From Pseudomonas sp. PB120 (GTDB lineage Bacteria; Pseudomonadota; Gammaproteobacteria; Pseudomonadales; Pseudomonadaceae), in NCBI RefSeq assembly GCF_009761815.1, contig NZ_RWIN01000142.1, positions 62,001 through 126,000 on the forward strand: a stretch of 64,000 nt of DNA. The letters run 5' to 3'. Below are positions 56,331 to 64,000 of the stretch, one piece after another. Each line of letters opens with the position of its first letter. The stretch's first letter is position 1. Under the pieces are notes generated by a model. It did not search any database. It was not told the origin of the DNA and worked only from the letters and a program-made list of their open reading frames with translations. Position numbers and translations under genes: made by a program.

Positions 56331-56627
56331 TCATTCCAATCGACACCACCACGACTGTGCATAAGCACACCCGTCGATGTACTCAATCCCGCTTAACACA
56401 AATCCGGTGACCGCCATCCCTGCCAGCGTTGCGTCCAGCAGCCGAGGCAAAGGGTCCGGTTCAAGGGGCATCCCTACTTCCACACGAGCCACATTGGCGC
56501 TCCGACCGAGCTCGACGTTGTTTTCTGAGTTCACCATCACATTGCCTCGGATCGCGGGAAAGCGCCGCCGTTCTTGGGCCGTTAGCGCGAGGCCTCGAAC
56601 TCTCATGGGGGTAACGAGCATATGCAT
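56331..56627 (-). CDS. Conserved Pseudomonas prophage protein (98 aa), SOS operon
   Basis: The product (MHMLVTPMRVRGLALTAQER; GMPLEPDPLPRLLDATLAGM; AQSWWCRLE at the end) looks like small proteins common in Pseudomonas prophages. It follows the 86-residue gene by 3 bp, and that gene starts just after a LexA box. The function is unknown. Confidence 0.68.
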   Translation of the reverse strand: MHMLVTPMRVRGLALTAQERRRFPAIRGNVMVNSENNVELGRSANVARVEVGMPLEPDPLPRLLDATLAGMAVTGFVLSGIEYIDGCAYAQSWWCRLE

Positions 56628-56630
56628 GTG

Positions 56631-56891
56631 CTAACCCGCCTGATCGCCACTGTGACAATCAATCAGTGCTTCGACTGCGTACGCCAGAGCACCGTCTGCC
56701 TGCTCCAGGAGATCGCTAAGATCGTCACGGGTGATCAAGTGGAGGCGGTGCAGGGTGTGAGCCTGAATCAGAAGTGTTTTGTGATGACGTCCCGGGTTTT
56801 CGAGCAGTGCGGCTTCGTCCCGCAGAATTAATTCCCACTGCGCAATCGCGCCAGTCCTATCACCCGAAATTGCCAAATGCTTCGCATGCAT
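56631..56891 (-). CDS. Small helical protein (86 aa), first gene of an SOS-controlled pair
   Basis: The 86-residue protein (MHAKHLAISGDRTGAIAQWE) is helical and acidic, without a recognised domain. A LexA box lies 28 bp upstream of its ATG. It shares a transcript with the 98-residue gene. Similar SOS-boxed small genes occur in other Pseudomonas prophages. Confidence 0.68.
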   Translation of the reverse strand: MHAKHLAISGDRTGAIAQWELILRDEAALLENPGRHHKTLLIQAHTLHRLHLITRDDLSDLLEQADGALAYAVEALIDCHSGDQAG

Positions 56892-56918
56892 AGCTCACCC
56901 CTAATCAATTTCAAAATA

Positions 56919-56934
56919 CTGTATATATAAACAG
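56919..56934 (-). promoter_or_regulatory. LexA (SOS) box of the 56331-56891 pair
   Basis: CTGTATATATAAACAG is a near-consensus LexA operator (CTG-N10-CAG) placed immediately upstream of the minus-strand pair. Confidence 0.9.
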
Positions 56935-57522
56935 TATAACGCTTGAGGTTTAGAGGCAATGTCGGTCCGATGAAACGAGGGACGAGGCCAGGCTAGGGCG
57001 CACGCTGGTGAATTCGGCTGGGCGAAGAAAAAACGTCTGAAAAAGCACTTATCCCCCTCCCGCCGACGGGCCTTGTGTCCTTTTTTTGTGCAATTCTGAA
57101 TGTAATGCAAACGAGCCTGCAGCCCAGGCGGGCCATAGGGCTTTGCAGGTGATCGGCAATTTCACAGTTTGCAAAGTTAGGAAGAGAAGTGCAGCGCGGT
57201 CGCACAGCGCCGCTGTAGGAGGTCAGGGACGGGGAAGTACTGGAGGCCCCGGTTTATCAGAGGGGGACATTTGAAAACGTGCTGTTTGCGGAGTTTTCAA
57301 TATTTGAACTAGTCGCACCAGGTGCGCTTTTGGGCTCTAACGAAATAGATGCCAATCAGCCTGGAAGCCACGCTCTGCATGTCTTGTAGACGATTTGGGG
57401 CATTTCACATCATTACTCACGTTTGTAGCGCTTCTTTGGCGTGAGTTAACCTCTCGCGTCGGAATAATGCTCCGACATTCGAGCGGGCCACTCGGCCTAT
57501 GAATTAAACCAAGGAGACAAAA
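56935..57522. other. Right-arm non-coding stretch
   Basis: Nearly 590 bp lack a supported gene. One short hairpin (GTCGGA / TCCGAC, near 57458-57476) lies upstream of the gene at 57523 and may belong to its promoter region. Short open frames have no ribosome-binding sites. Confidence 0.5.
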
Positions 57523-57759
57523 ATGCCAAAATTCACGTTAAAGGACGGTGTGCTCAGCGCTGACAGTTACGTCAAAGCGACTCGTCAGTACACCTGTGGA
57601 AAAGGGACGGTCAGTGAGTTGACGTTGGACATGCCGGCAGGTATGACCGTTCAGGGAGCTATCAACGTAAATGCGGAATGCCCTTGCTGTGGAGAGAAAG
57701 TAGCAATCCCGACTGGCAAGCACAGTGTCAACAGCGATGGCGTCCTGATCACCGAGTAG
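57523..57759 (+). CDS. Small cysteine-rich protein next to attR (78 aa)
   Basis: The product begins MPKFTLKDGVLSADSYVKAT after a strong AAGGAGA site. It has one cysteine near residue 25 and a C-X-C-C cluster (NAECPCCGEKVAIPTG), suggesting zinc binding. It is alone on the plus strand between the SOS pair and attR, a place for lysogen-expressed genes. The family is not recognised. Confidence 0.7.
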   Translation: MPKFTLKDGVLSADSYVKATRQYTCGKGTVSELTLDMPAGMTVQGAINVNAECPCCGEKVAIPTGKHSVNSDGVLITE

Positions 57760-57980
57760 CCTATCCGATAATGTCCACATCTCTATGCAGCGGATGTGGA
57801 CACTGATTGTCCCCTACGTTCCCCAAACCTGCTGTTCTGCTCACTGACATGCGGCTCTACGCACCTTCCCCCATCATTTTGACGAACCACAACGAACCGT
57901 TGAGGTGACGCCTACTACGTGTGCATCTAAGGTAGTGACGGCACGCAGGTGCCTGAGGATGGGTGTATATATTTGTAGTC
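57760..57980. other. Prophage right end, no gene seen
   Basis: Besides the hairpin at 57772 this 220-bp segment holds no supported gene. It ends at attR and would form one arm of attP. Confidence 0.5.
57772..57802. terminator. Inverted repeat after the small cysteine-rich gene
   Basis: A perfect 10-bp stem TGTCCACATC / GATGTGGACA with an 11-nt loop begins 12 bp after the stop codon. It lacks a T-run, so it could be a terminator, an RNA-stability hairpin, or part of the recombinase's right-end site. Confidence 0.45.
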
Positions 57981-58043
57981 CTACGGGCAACCCAGGGATA
58001 CGAAGCCAACCTTTGGATTGGCCGGCGCAGGAGTGGTGGACAT
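57981..58043 (-). pseudogene. rimO: Displaced native rimO start (20 codons)
   Basis: On the minus strand an ATG at 58043 opens [20 protein letters not shown] and then hits a TAG supplied by prophage DNA at 57981-57983. Residues 9-20 match the reading of the active rimO start ([12 protein letters not shown]), with different codons. This is the original chromosomal rimO 5' end, cut off by the prophage. Its leader and promoter presumably still fire into the prophage end. Confidence 0.92.
57985..57989. other. attR core
   Basis: GGGCA corresponds to 25190-25194. To its right lies native rimO leader; to its left lies prophage sequence. Confidence 0.75.
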
Positions 58044-58333
58044 GTCTAACCTCGGTATTTGTGACGCCTCCAGCCGTGAACGGGCAAGGCGTTAATCGGG
58101 CGCTTGGCTGCGCCTCTGATCAAAAAGTGCGCAATTCTAGCGGCGACACGCGCAGATGACCAGCTTTATGGAGGGAAATACGACGAGTGCTGCGCTATGC
58201 TTCGCGCCGTTAGGCTTTACCGAATTTTTACAGTCAACAAAACGTCTGTAACGTGAAGTAAAACAGCGCATGCTGCATGGCAAAGCATAGTGCTTCTTTC
58301 AAAGAAGTCCGGTCTGGGTAGTAGGAGTGGTGG
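58044..58333. promoter_or_regulatory. Native rimO leader and kup promoter region
   Basis: This stretch holds the original rimO upstream region on the minus strand (TAGAAT at 58134-58139, a likely -10) and, to the right, the upstream region of kup. No gene is seen. GGAGTGG (58325-58331) provides the kup ribosome-binding site. Confidence 0.6.
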
Positions 58334-60235
58334 ATGGGTCAGGCAAGTAGTCAGGCGGCGGGTGCCGAGCATTCGGTAGCAAAGCCGATAGGCATGCTGG
58401 TCGCGGCGGTCGGGGTGGTTTATGGCGATATCGGCACGAGCCCTTTGTACACCCTCAAGGAAGTGTTTTCCGGTGGCTACGGCGTGCCGGTCAATCATGA
58501 CGGCGTGTTGGGAATCCTGGCGCTGATCTTCTGGTCGCTGATCTGGGTTGTCTCCCTCAAATACATGATGTTCGTCCTGCGCGCCGACAACCAGGGCGAA
58601 GGCGGGATCATGGCCTTGACCGCGCTGGCCCGGCGGGCGGCGGCGGGGCATCCGAAACTGCGGTCGCTGCTGGTGGTCTGCGGGCTGATCGGCGCGGCGC
58701 TGTTCTATGGCGACAGCATGATCACCCCGGCGATTTCCGTCCTTTCGGCGATTGAAGGCCTGGGGCTGGCGTTCGATGGCATCGACCATTGGGTGGTGCC
58801 GCTGTCGCTGGTCGTGCTGGTGGCGCTGTTTTTGATCCAGAGCCACGGCACCGCGCGAATCGGCATTCTGTTCGGGCCGATCATGGTCACCTGGTTCCTG
58901 GTCCTGGGCGCGCTGGGCGTCTACGGCATCCTGCAACACCCGGAAGTGTTGCAAGCGATGAACCCAGTCTGGGGCGTGCGTTTCTTCATTGTTCACCCAG
59001 GCATGGGCGTGGCGATTCTCGGCGCGGTGGTGCTGGCATTGACCGGTGCCGAAGCGCTGTACGCCGACATGGGCCACTTTGGCCGCAAGCCGATTGCCCG
59101 TGCGTGGTTCATCCTGGTGCTGCCGGCGCTGGTGCTGAACTACTTCGGCCAGGGCGCCTTGCTGCTCGGTGATCCTGAAGCCGCGCGCAACCCGTTCTAT
59201 CTGCTGGCGCCAAGCTGGGCCCTGATTCCACTGGTCGGCCTGTCGACCCTGGCCACGGTCATCGCCTCTCAGGCGGTGATTTCCGGTGCGTTCTCCCTGA
59301 CCCGTCAAGCAATCCAGCTCGGTTACATTCCGCGCATGCACATTCGCCACACCTCCAGCGCCGAACAAGGCCAGATCTACATCGGCGCGGTGAACTGGTC
59401 GCTGATGGTCGGCGTGGTGTTGCTGGTGCTGGGTTTCGAATCTTCCGGCGCCCTGGCTTCGGCCTACGGCGTCGCGGTGACCGGTACCATGCTGATGACC
59501 AGCATTCTGGTGTCGGCGGTGATGTTGCTGTTGTGGAAATGGCCACCTGTGCTCGCGGTGCCGGTGTCGCTCGGCTTCTTGCTGGTAGACGGTCTGTACT
59601 TCGCCGCCAACGTGCCGAAAATCGTGCAAGGCGGGGCATTCCCGGTCATCGCCGGTATCGCCCTTTTCGTACTGATGACCACCTGGAAGCGCGGCAAGCA
59701 ATTGCTGGTCGATCGTCTCGACGAGGGCGGTTTGCCGCTGCCGATCTTCATCAGCAGTATTCGCGTGCAACCCCCGCATCGTGTCCAGGGCACCGCCGTG
59801 TTCCTCACCGCGCGGCCAGACGCCGTACCTCACGCGCTGTTGCACAACCTGCTGCATAATCAGGTGCTGCATGAGCAAGTGGTGTTGCTGACCGTGGTGT
59901 ACGAAGACATCCCGCGCGTGCCGCCAACCCGGCGCTTCGAGGTCGATTCCTACGGCGAAGGTTTCTTCCGGGTGATCCTGCACTTTGGCTTCGTCGATGA
60001 GCCGGACGTGCCGCAGGCGTTGAAGCTGTGCCATCTGGACGACCTCGACTTCAGCCCGATGCGCACCACCTACTTCCTCAGCCGCGAAACAGTGATCGCC
60101 TCCAAACTCGAAGGCATGGCCCGCTGGCGCGAGGCGCTGTTCGCTTTCATGTTGCAGAACGCCAACGGTAACCTGCGCTTCTTCAACCTGCCGCTGAACC
60201 GGGTGATTGAGCTGGGTACACAGGTAGAAATGTAA
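58334..60235 (+). CDS. kup: Low-affinity potassium transporter Kup
   Basis: The 633-residue inner-membrane protein takes up potassium with protons. Twelve membrane segments are predicted, with the family signature [20 protein letters not shown] near the N-terminus and a soluble C-terminal domain ([20 protein letters not shown]). The ATG at 58334 follows GGAGTGGTGG. It is host sequence, next to rimO in the uninterrupted chromosome. Confidence 0.96.
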   Translation: MGQASSQAAGAEHSVAKPIGMLVAAVGVVYGDIGTSPLYTLKEVFSGGYGVPVNHDGVLGILALIFWSLIWVVSLKYMMFVLRADNQGEGGIMALTALARRAAAGHPKLRSLLVVCGLIGAALFYGDSMITPAISVLSAIEGLGLAFDGIDHWVVPLSLVVLVALFLIQSHGTARIGILFGPIMVTWFLVLGALGVYGILQHPEVLQAMNPVWGVRFFIVHPGMGVAILGAVVLALTGAEALYADMGHFGRKPIARAWFILVLPALVLNYFGQGALLLGDPEAARNPFYLLAPSWALIPLVGLSTLATVIASQAVISGAFSLTRQAIQLGYIPRMHIRHTSSAEQGQIYIGAVNWSLMVGVVLLVLGFESSGALASAYGVAVTGTMLMTSILVSAVMLLLWKWPPVLAVPVSLGFLLVDGLYFAANVPKIVQGGAFPVIAGIALFVLMTTWKRGKQLLVDRLDEGGLPLPIFISSIRVQPPHRVQGTAVFLTARPDAVPHALLHNLLHNQVLHEQVVLLTVVYEDIPRVPPTRRFEVDSYGEGFFRVILHFGFVDEPDVPQALKLCHLDDLDFSPMRTTYFLSRETVIASKLEGMARWREALFAFMLQNANGNLRFFNLPLNRVIELGTQVEM

Positions 60236-60243
60236 GCCCCATC

Positions 60244-60283
60244 AAAAAGCCCCCGTGCCGTGAAGGTAGCGGGGGCTTTTTTG
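60244..60283 (+). terminator. kup terminator
   Basis: AAAAAGCCCCCG ... CGGGGGCTTTTTT forms a strong stem with A and T runs just after kup. Confidence 0.92.
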
Positions 60284-60381
60284 TTTCCTGGATTCTTGCA
60301 GCTTGCTGTATGTCAAATACAGCGTAATACTTTGCGCAGAGCTATACGTTCAAATTTACATGCTTTTGAAGAGAGGTGAGT

Positions 60382-60672
60382 ATGACGGCATTACTAGAGC
60401 GTGCTGACCAAGCCATATCGGTGACTGCCATGGTCAGAGGCTTCAGTGCGAGGCTCAAGGAAATTTCCAGTCGCGCCACTGAACGCCTGGTCATTTTCAA
60501 AGACAATCAGCCTGCTGCGGTGATTATCAATGTCGATGCGTATCAGGAAATGCTCGACGAGCTGGATGACCTTCGGATCGAGGTGGCCGCTCGCGAACGC
60601 CTGACCGGTTTTGATGAGACCAAAGCGGTCTGCCATGACGATATGCGGGCACGGTACGCCAGGAAGGACTAA
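60382..60672 (+). CDS. Phd/YefM-type antitoxin
   Basis: The 96-residue protein has the Phd/YefM N-terminal DNA-binding domain (VTAMVRGFSARLKEISSRAT; RLVIFKDNQPAAVIINVDAY) and an acidic C-terminal tail for toxin binding. The ATG at 60382 follows GAGAGG; a GTG at 60376 is an alternative. It precedes a ParE/RelE-type toxin by 11 bp, and such pairs usually autorepress. Confidence 0.85.
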   Translation: MTALLERADQAISVTAMVRGFSARLKEISSRATERLVIFKDNQPAAVIINVDAYQEMLDELDDLRIEVAARERLTGFDETKAVCHDDMRARYARKD

Positions 60673-60683
60673 AGGAGCTACGG

Positions 60684-60971
60684 ATGGTTTGGGGCGTTAT
60701 CTATCACCCGGATGTCCAGACGGATCTGGATCTGCTGGGAGCTGTTGCGGCAAATCGCATTCTTGATGTAATCGAAGAGCGAATTATCAACGGCGAGCCG
60801 GATAAGAGCGGCAAACCCCTGAGAGCCAGCCTTGCAGGCTGTAGAAGAATTCGGACAGGTGACACCCGGATTGTTTACCGAGTCGATGGGAGAGCGATCC
60901 AAGTGTTGATCGTTGCAGTCGGTGCGCGGCGTGATGAAGAGGTTTATGACGCAGCGGAGCGTCGCCTCTAA
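60684..60971 (+). CDS. ParE/RelE-family toxin
   Basis: The 95-residue protein (IYHPDVQTDLDLLGAVAANR; KSGKPLRASLAGCRRIRTGD; TRIVYRVDGRAIQVLIVAVG) has the RelE/ParE fold pattern with the Arg-rich core. Such toxins cut mRNA on the ribosome or inhibit gyrase; which one cannot be read here. AAGGAG lies before the ATG. Confidence 0.87.
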   Translation: MVWGVIYHPDVQTDLDLLGAVAANRILDVIEERIINGEPDKSGKPLRASLAGCRRIRTGDTRIVYRVDGRAIQVLIVAVGARRDEEVYDAAERRL

Positions 60972-60973
60972 AC

Positions 60974-61012
60974 AAAAGCCCCTGCTGCCATTAGGCAGCA
61001 GGGGCTTTTTTG
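60974..61012. terminator. Bidirectional terminator between the toxin gene and virJ
   Basis: AAAAGCCCCTGCTGCC-ATTA-GGCAGCAGGGGCTTTT is a perfect 16-bp stem with a T-run, placed between convergent genes. Confidence 0.95.
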
Positions 61013-61027
61013 TGCGCGAAGCTCAGA

Positions 61028-62326
61028 TCACTCCTGAGCCGTCGCCTCTTCCTTGGCCTGGCGCTTGACGATGATGTCCACCAGCCGCTGAGCCAACGCC
61101 GGGTAGTTCTCGTCGAAGTGATGGCCGCCAGGCAGTTTCATCGCTTCGCCCACGGCGGACTTGTCGGTGCAGCCGCTTTCGTCGACTTCTTCTTCGCCGT
61201 AGATGCACACCACTTTCTCCGGTGGCAGCTTGGCCATTTCCGGGCCGGTGGCGGCTTCTTTGCCGGCGTTGCCGAGCCAGCCTTCGACTTCGATTTCGAA
61301 GCTGCCGGTGCGGGCGAAGGCGAGCAGGATGATGGCGTCGACGCGCTGTTGTTCCGACTCGGCCAGGCGGTTGTAGATGGCCGGCAGGACATCGGCACCA
61401 AACGAGTAACCGGTCAGGATGAAGCGCTTGGTGCCCCATTTCTGCCGGTAGTGTTGCATCAGTTCGGCGAGGTCCAGTGCGCTTTGTTCCGGGCTCTTGT
61501 GCTGCCAGTAGTAGCGCAGGGTGTCGATACCGACGACGGGGTAGCCGATTTTGGCCATTTCGCCCGCGACGTCACGGTCGAGGTCGCGCCAGCCGCCGTC
61601 ACCGGACAGGAACAGGGTCACGGTGTCCTTGGCCTGGCCGGCCGGGACTTCAACCACTGGAATCTGCAGGCCACCGGCGGCTTTGTCACCGCCGACGAGG
61701 ATCTTGCGCAGTTCGTTGTTCAGCACTTGCGGCAGGTTGATGTCGTAGTCGCTGATGCTGGTTTCGGCGTTGGGCTGGTCTCGCACGAAGCCCGCGCTGG
61801 CGTCGTCCGGGTTGTCGTTCCAGGCGACCAGCCAGTGGCCGTGGGCGGCACTTTTTGGCAGCAGGTGGGTGCAACCGGGTTTTTCCAGCGCCAGGTCGAC
61901 GGAAACCGCCTGGGCCTTGTCGTCCTTCTGCTCGGACAACCAGCGCCACGCCAGCACCGCGCCAGGGCCTATGCCGCTGACCAGGGTGGCCGGGCCTTTG
62001 AGTTCTCGCAGGGCCGATTGCAGCGCACGGCTTTGCAGCAGGCATTCCTTTGGCAGAATGACTTGAACGATCTGCGCCGAGCCGGAGCGGCTCAGGGTTA
62101 TCAGTTGCTGGTCGCTGAGCTTCTGCTCTTCGGTGACCGCCACCAGCACCTGAGCCTTCGGCGTGGTGCCGGGGATCACGCGGGTCATGGCGGCGCCATC
62201 GGCCGGTGTCAGCTGTTCGAGGGTCGGAGCCGGTGCCGGGCGTTTCAGGTACCAGTAGCCGCCACCCAGAATCAGGGCCAGCACTACCAGTGTGGCCAGT
62301 ACGTACCGCAAGGAGCGTTGAATCAT
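61028..62326 (-). CDS. virJ: VirJ/AcvB-family periplasmic hydrolase
   Basis: The 432-residue protein has an N-terminal membrane anchor (LRYVLATLVVLALILGGGYW) and an alpha/beta-hydrolase domain (TVTLFLSGDGGWRDLDRDVA; nucleophile in LTGYSFGADVLPA; His in LPGGHHFDENY). Related AcvB cleaves the aminoacyl group from lysyl-phosphatidylglycerol. It overlaps mprF (ATGA), so synthesis and removal of aminoacylated lipid are coupled. Confidence 0.88.
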   Translation of the reverse strand: MIQRSLRYVLATLVVLALILGGGYWYLKRPAPAPTLEQLTPADGAAMTRVIPGTTPKAQVLVAVTEEQKLSDQQLITLSRSGSAQIVQVILPKECLLQSRALQSALRELKGPATLVSGIGPGAVLAWRWLSEQKDDKAQAVSVDLALEKPGCTHLLPKSAAHGHWLVAWNDNPDDASAGFVRDQPNAETSISDYDINLPQVLNNELRKILVGGDKAAGGLQIPVVEVPAGQAKDTVTLFLSGDGGWRDLDRDVAGEMAKIGYPVVGIDTLRYYWQHKSPEQSALDLAELMQHYRQKWGTKRFILTGYSFGADVLPAIYNRLAESEQQRVDAIILLAFARTGSFEIEVEGWLGNAGKEAATGPEMAKLPPEKVVCIYGEEEVDESGCTDKSAVGEAMKLPGGHHFDENYPALAQRLVDIIVKRQAKEEATAQE

Positions 62327-64000
62327 CAGCGTTTCACCAATCCAGTCAAGCCGCCCGCAATCAGGGCAGCAGTGTCGGCCAGGGCTACCAGCGGATCGAG
62401 TCCGGCGGGCACGGCCATATAACGGGGTTCCCAGTCAGGCTGGAACTTGTCTTTGAAGCGGCGCAAGCCTTGGAAGTTGTAGAGCTGCTCACCACGGCGG
62501 AATACCATCGAGCCCAGGCGCTGAGTCAAAGGTGCACCACGACGGGGTTGCAACCCCGACAACGGCACCATGCCCAGGCTGAAACGCGCGTATCCATGAT
62601 TTTTATAATGTTGAATCAGGCCGACCATCATGAACTCCATGGTCAGCTTGGGGGCGTCCGGGTGCGCGCGCATCAGGTCGAGGCTGGCCAGATCATGGCC
62701 GTAGGTCTCGAGCAAGTTGGCGAACGCCACCGGGCGTCCTTCGAAACGAATCACCGCGACGCGGAAATGCTTGATGTAGTCATCACTGAAACGGCCCAGC
62801 GAGAAGCCTTTCTCGCGCACGTTCTTGCCGGTCAGCCAGGCGTCGGAAATCACCCTGAGCTCATCCATTGGCGCGTGCCCCGGTTCAAAGATCTCCAGGG
62901 ACAAACCGTCACGGGTGCCGCGATTCCAGGTGTAGCGCAGGTCTTTCATCTCTTTGCCCTTGGCTTCGAGATCGAAACGCTGCAGATCGACCCGGGCTTC
63001 TTCGCCGAGTTTGATCGCGGTCAGGCCGATGTCCATGTAGTACGGCAGGTTCTCGGCGCGCACCTGATAAAACACCGGGCGGGCATGGTGGATGTCGCAC
63101 AGGTCGCGGAACTGCCAGATCATCTCCGCCCGTTGCTGGGTCGGGCCGATCGGGTCGTACAACGCCACCAGGCTGCGGCCACGGCGGGCGTACATCAGAA
63201 ACGCCTCGTCGTTAGGGTGGAACAGCAGCGCCTTGTCACCGGTCAGCGCGAGGCCGCCGTCCGGTTGGGAGGAGGCCATGAGAATCTTCACGGCGCGATC
63301 CAGCTCTTCCGTCGTCGGCAAGTGGATCACCGGGCGCGCGGTGCGCAACAGCCAGGTGAGTGACACTACGACCAACAACACGGCGGCGCCGAGCAGCGAA
63401 CGCAACCCGCGAGGGGCGTCGGCGTCGAGGGTGAACTGCCACCAGAGTTGATGGCTGTACGGAACATCCTGATACGCAAACAATAAAAGCCAGATCGACG
63501 CGCCGAGGACGCAGAGGCTCGACACCAGGTACAGCGGCGAGAAGGGCAATTCCGTCAGGCGGCTGGCGCGGTAGAACGAGCGGCGGAACACCCCGAGCAG
63601 ACTCGCCGTCAGGGTCATCAGGCAAGCTTCTTCCCAGTCGAACCCCTTGAGCAACGAAAGCACCGCACCGACCAGCAGCAAAATGGTGGTCAGCATCCAT
63701 GCGGCCGACAATCGGCGACGCAGGCCTTGAGCGAGCAACAGGCACAATACGCCCACCAGGCTGGCGCCGAAGTGCGAGGCATCGACCAGTCGATGAGGGA
63801 TCAGAAAACCGATGTGCTCCAGACGGGTGTCGATTTCCGGGGTCACGCCGGAGAAGAGCAGCACCACGCCGGAGAGAAACACCAGCACCGCCAGGATCGG
63901 CGCGGCCAGGCCGGAGGCGGCGCGCAGTGACTGGCGTGTCTGAAACAGGCGCTGGCCTTCGTTGATCAGCAAGAACACACAGGCCACCAGCAGCGGCAGC
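62326..64000 (-). CDS. mprF: Phosphatidylglycerol lysyl/alanyltransferase MprF (N-terminus beyond window)
   Basis: About 558 codons of the C-terminal part are visible: several membrane segments (PILAVLVFLSGVVLLFSGVT; LGAAVLLVVVSLTWLLRTAR) followed by the soluble GNAT-like synthase domain (DKALLFHPNDEAFLMYARRG; FSLGMVPLSGLQPRRGAPLT). MprF transfers amino acids from tRNA to phosphatidylglycerol and lowers the negative surface charge. The reading frame is still open at the window edge. Confidence 0.92.
   Translation of the reverse strand, partial: LPLLVACVFLLINEGQRLFQTRQSLRAASGLAAPILAVLVFLSGVVLLFSGVTPEIDTRLEHIGFLIPHRLVDASHFGASLVGVLCLLLAQGLRRRLSAAWMLTTILLLVGAVLSLLKGFDWEEACLMTLTASLLGVFRRSFYRASRLTELPFSPLYLVSSLCVLGASIWLLLFAYQDVPYSHQLWWQFTLDADAPRGLRSLLGAAVLLVVVSLTWLLRTARPVIHLPTTEELDRAVKILMASSQPDGGLALTGDKALLFHPNDEAFLMYARRGRSLVALYDPIGPTQQRAEMIWQFRDLCDIHHARPVFYQVRAENLPYYMDIGLTAIKLGEEARVDLQRFDLEAKGKEMKDLRYTWNRGTRDGLSLEIFEPGHAPMDELRVISDAWLTGKNVREKGFSLGRFSDDYIKHFRVAVIRFEGRPVAFANLLETYGHDLASLDLMRAHPDAPKLTMEFMMVGLIQHYKNHGYARFSLGMVPLSGLQPRRGAPLTQRLGSMVFRRGEQLYNFQGLRRFKDKFQPDWEPRYMAVPAGLDPLVALADTAALIAGGLTGLVKR

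Larger units (their letters stand above)
25190..57989. mobile_element. P2/HP1-like prophage inserted in rimO by a serine recombinase
   Basis: The 32.8-kb element is bounded by two diverged copies of the rimO 5' end. It contains a serine recombinase, CI/Cro switch, replication gene, Ogr, full head, lysis and tail genes and cargo. No interrupted structural gene was found, apart from an overlong terminase reading frame. The head genes follow the P2 order; the sheath, tube and DUF2590 genes resemble HP1/K139-type phages. Presence of portal, terminase and capsid genes rules out a tailocin. Confidence 0.93.

Noticed and set aside
25190-57989. Interpretation as an R-type tailocin
   Set aside because: Portal, terminase, scaffold, capsid, replication and integration genes are all present, so this is a complete phage-type element.
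58217-60034. 605-codon minus-strand frame opposite kup
   Set aside because: Antisense to a full-length transporter, with a His/Gln/Arg-rich composition typical of shadow frames.

Overview
The window is a chromosomal segment of a Pseudomonas of the fluorescens group carrying an intact-looking prophage. The host blocks have the Pseudomonas gene orders ispF-truD-surE-pcm-nlpD-rpoS-rsmZ-fdxA, mutS/cinA-recA-recX, erdR-dgkA and finR/fpr. REP-type palindromes between genes and a distant GacA box upstream of rsmZ fit the same group.

Left host block (1-25189): a truncated LysR regulator gene diverges from the glutathione-dependent formaldehyde genes frmA-fghA. Next come the ispF-truD-surE-pcm-nlpD-rpoS cluster, the small RNA rsmZ, fdxA, mutS, cinA, the SOS genes recA-recX, a LOG-family protein, small exported and DNA-binding-type proteins, tapT, erdR, dgkA, finR/fpr, trmO, an rhlG-like reductase, a yehS-like gene, an RsuA/RluF-like pseudouridine synthase, a GNAT acetyltransferase and rimO.

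Prophage (about 25190-57989, 32.8 kb): a serine recombinase has inserted the element inside codons 14-20 of rimO. The original rimO start (MSTTPAPANPKVGF...) with its leader is stranded at the right end (57981-58043). The left end supplies a diverged replacement start (MSNNPRVGF...) and a promoter-like sequence, so rimO stays open. The left arm holds an AT-rich membrane-protein gene coupled to the recombinase, an SOS-boxed DUF1654 gene, a small operon with a repressor palindrome in its promoter, a BRCT protein gene, a CI-type repressor and Cro, and a plasmid RepA-like replication gene. A gene for an Ogr zinc-finger activator follows. The late genes are P2-like for the head (Q, P, O, N, M, L) and HP1/K139-like for the tail (DUF2586 sheath, DUF2597 tube, DUF2590). 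They include a SAR-type endolysin, nested Rz/Rz1 genes and a tail chaperone with a -1 slippery site. Between tail genes and the right end lie an AT-rich two-gene cargo operon (54408-56254; one product has a HEPN-like R-X4-H motif), an SOS-controlled pair and a small cysteine-rich gene.

Right host block (57990-64000): the displaced rimO leader, kup, a Phd/ParE-type toxin-antitoxin pair, virJ, and mprF running off the window.

The main candidates for new biology are the self-repairing insertion into rimO, the two-gene cargo operon, the reuse of one repressor palindrome at two prophage promoters, and SOS boxes at three prophage loci, including the late activator. All function calls rest on reading the sequence; no database search was possible.
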